From positions 1 to 5,569 of the forward strand of contig BNTP01000152.1 of assembly GCA_025996695.1 (NCBI GenBank): DNA of 5,569 bases, given 5' to 3'. Within the stretch, counting starts at the first letter, position 1, and every line of letters starts with the position of its first letter. Both the position numbers and the translations under genes were made by a program. This document shows, one piece after another, positions 5,119 to 5,569 of the stretch. A model generated the notes under the pieces. That model was not told where the DNA came from, made no database searches, and saw only the letters and a program-made list of their open reading frames with translations. The stretch is from Bacteroidia bacterium (GTDB lineage Bacteria > Bacteroidota > Bacteroidia > Bacteroidales > Azobacteroidaceae).

Positions 5119-5368
5119 AATTTTAAATATATTTTTTTGCGAATGAAATAAAAAAAGAAACGTGTGCGGATAGCACATGAAAATCAAATACATATAAAAT
5201 AGCGATTGCTATTTATTCTTGACTCCTATTTTCCACAAATAAGTTTCTTAACAAGAAACACTATCAAGAATAAGTTAGTGAACGCCGCTGTATGCGGCGT
5301 GGGACGACTTATCAGATAGTGTAGGCGTGGAAACCTTGGAGTCAGAAGGTCGTTTCCACGCTATTTTT
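5119..5368 (+). ncRNA. Structured RNA candidate, 6S-RNA-like (possibly the Bacteroidales-1 motif)
   Basis: No reading frame of note is present, but complementary helices nest well. An outer closing stem is formed by 5221-5226 with 5338-5343 (GACTCC/GGAGTC) and 5230-5236 with 5327-5333 (TTTCCAC/GTGGAAA). A bubble follows, with about 21 nt on the 5' side (including a hairpin, GTTTCTT-AAC-AAGAAAC, at 5243-5259) and 4 nt on the 3' side. Above it lies an upper arm: 5258-5265 with 5315-5322, 5270-5275 with 5307-5312, and the tip hairpin 5282-5300 (ACGCCGC/GCGGCGT). Closing stem, central bubble and long terminal arm are the 6S RNA plan. Bacteroidales-1 RNAs are reported to have a Bacteroidota-type promoter and a terminator, as here. 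The 5' leader has hairpins at 5162-5178 and 5197-5214. The 5' end is inferred only from the -7 box. An attenuator is the main alternative. A structured RNA is likely; the 6S identity is tentative. Confidence 0.5.
5325..5368 (+). terminator. Intrinsic terminator of the structured RNA
   Basis: A perfect 10-bp stem, GCGTGGAAAC (5325-5334) with GTTTCCACGC (5352-5361), is extended inward by CTT/AAG pairing across a small bulge and followed by TATTTTT. The loop presents GGAGTC (5338-5343), which is also complementary to GACTCC at 5221-5226. The terminator and the closing stem of the RNA therefore cannot form together. The U tract is on the plus strand only, which sets the direction. Confidence 0.6.
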
Positions 5369-5369
5369 A

Positions 5370-5569
5370 TGTCCAAATTTTTGAAAATCCGATGGCGGTT
5401 CGACCGCTACTATCATATACAGAATCGCAACTGCCCATAAATGCGAAGTGAAACTGCAAAAACACTCAAATCATATTGCAGCGAGAGCAGAAACTCGTAA
5501 AAACGGGCGGAGTTACTTCCCACGAAAAGTCGTTTAGAGTAGAGGGAATAACAATTTTGCGTACCATAT
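5370..5569. other. No recognisable gene
   Basis: Only short reading frames are present. The longest are a plus-strand stretch of about 50 codons between stops, without an ATG (ending RKNGRSYFPRKVV), and a minus-strand frame of 33 codons (5567-5466, ending FCSRCNMI) over the same bases. Neither matches a family I know. A small hairpin, GCGGT-TCG-ACCGC, lies at 5395-5407. This may be a repeated noncoding element or the edge of a gene beyond the window. Confidence 0.4.

Noticed and set aside
5119..5368. tmRNA, RNase P RNA, SRP RNA or tRNA
   Set aside because: None of the characteristic conserved ends or core sequences of these RNAs could be found, and there is no CCA-type acceptor arrangement.
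5369..5440. Plus-strand 23-codon frame starting MSKFLKIRWRF, just after the terminator stem
   Set aside because: It begins within the terminator tail, is very short and basic, and has no supporting signal beyond the ATG.
5466..5567. Minus-strand 33-codon frame
   Set aside because: It is short, unrecognised, and overlaps an open frame on the other strand. It is described only as part of the gene-free segment.

Overview
The window looks like a chromosomal fragment of a member of Bacteroidota, most likely an uncultured Bacteroidales. The reasons are promoter-like TAnnTTTG (-7) boxes upstream of genes, no Shine-Dalgarno sequences, FISUMP-type (Fibrobacter succinogenes major paralogous domain) C-terminal residues, and A/T-only spacers between genes. 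All recognisable protein genes lie on the minus strand. Identifications come from reading translations and from family knowledge; no database search was possible.

Layout from right to left, in the direction of transcription. Positions 5569-5370 hold no recognisable gene. Positions about 5119-5368 hold a plus-strand structured RNA candidate. It has nested helices in a 6S-RNA-like arrangement and ends in an intrinsic terminator, and its terminator stem competes with its closing stem. Positions 5110-4720 are intergenic, with two promoter-like boxes, a large palindromic repeat (4829-4913), a small GGGCT/AGCCC palindrome and an A/T repeat. Positions 4718-4605 carry a 37-codon mini-ORF that joins a signal-peptide-like start directly to a FISUMP-like C-terminus, probably a deletion remnant. 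A three-gene ABC exporter operon follows: an ATPase of the LolD/MacB type (4430-3693), then two paralogous FtsX/MacB-type permeases (3641-2391 and 2304-1042). The last gene is the 5' part of pheT, the phenylalanyl-tRNA synthetase beta subunit (973 to the window edge), with its own promoter.

The ATPase and the two permeases should form one inner-membrane complex, with the ATPase dimer driving a permease heterodimer. No periplasmic adaptor or outer-membrane channel is encoded nearby. pheT is a separate housekeeping unit.

Small repeats recur through the window and touch coding sequence in at least three places. A palindrome of about 66 bp sits in frame inside pheT. The C-terminus of the ABC ATPase is built from an A/T repeat plus a palindrome. 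The stop codon of the first permease lies inside another A/T repeat. Together with the structured RNA, these are the parts most worth a second look.
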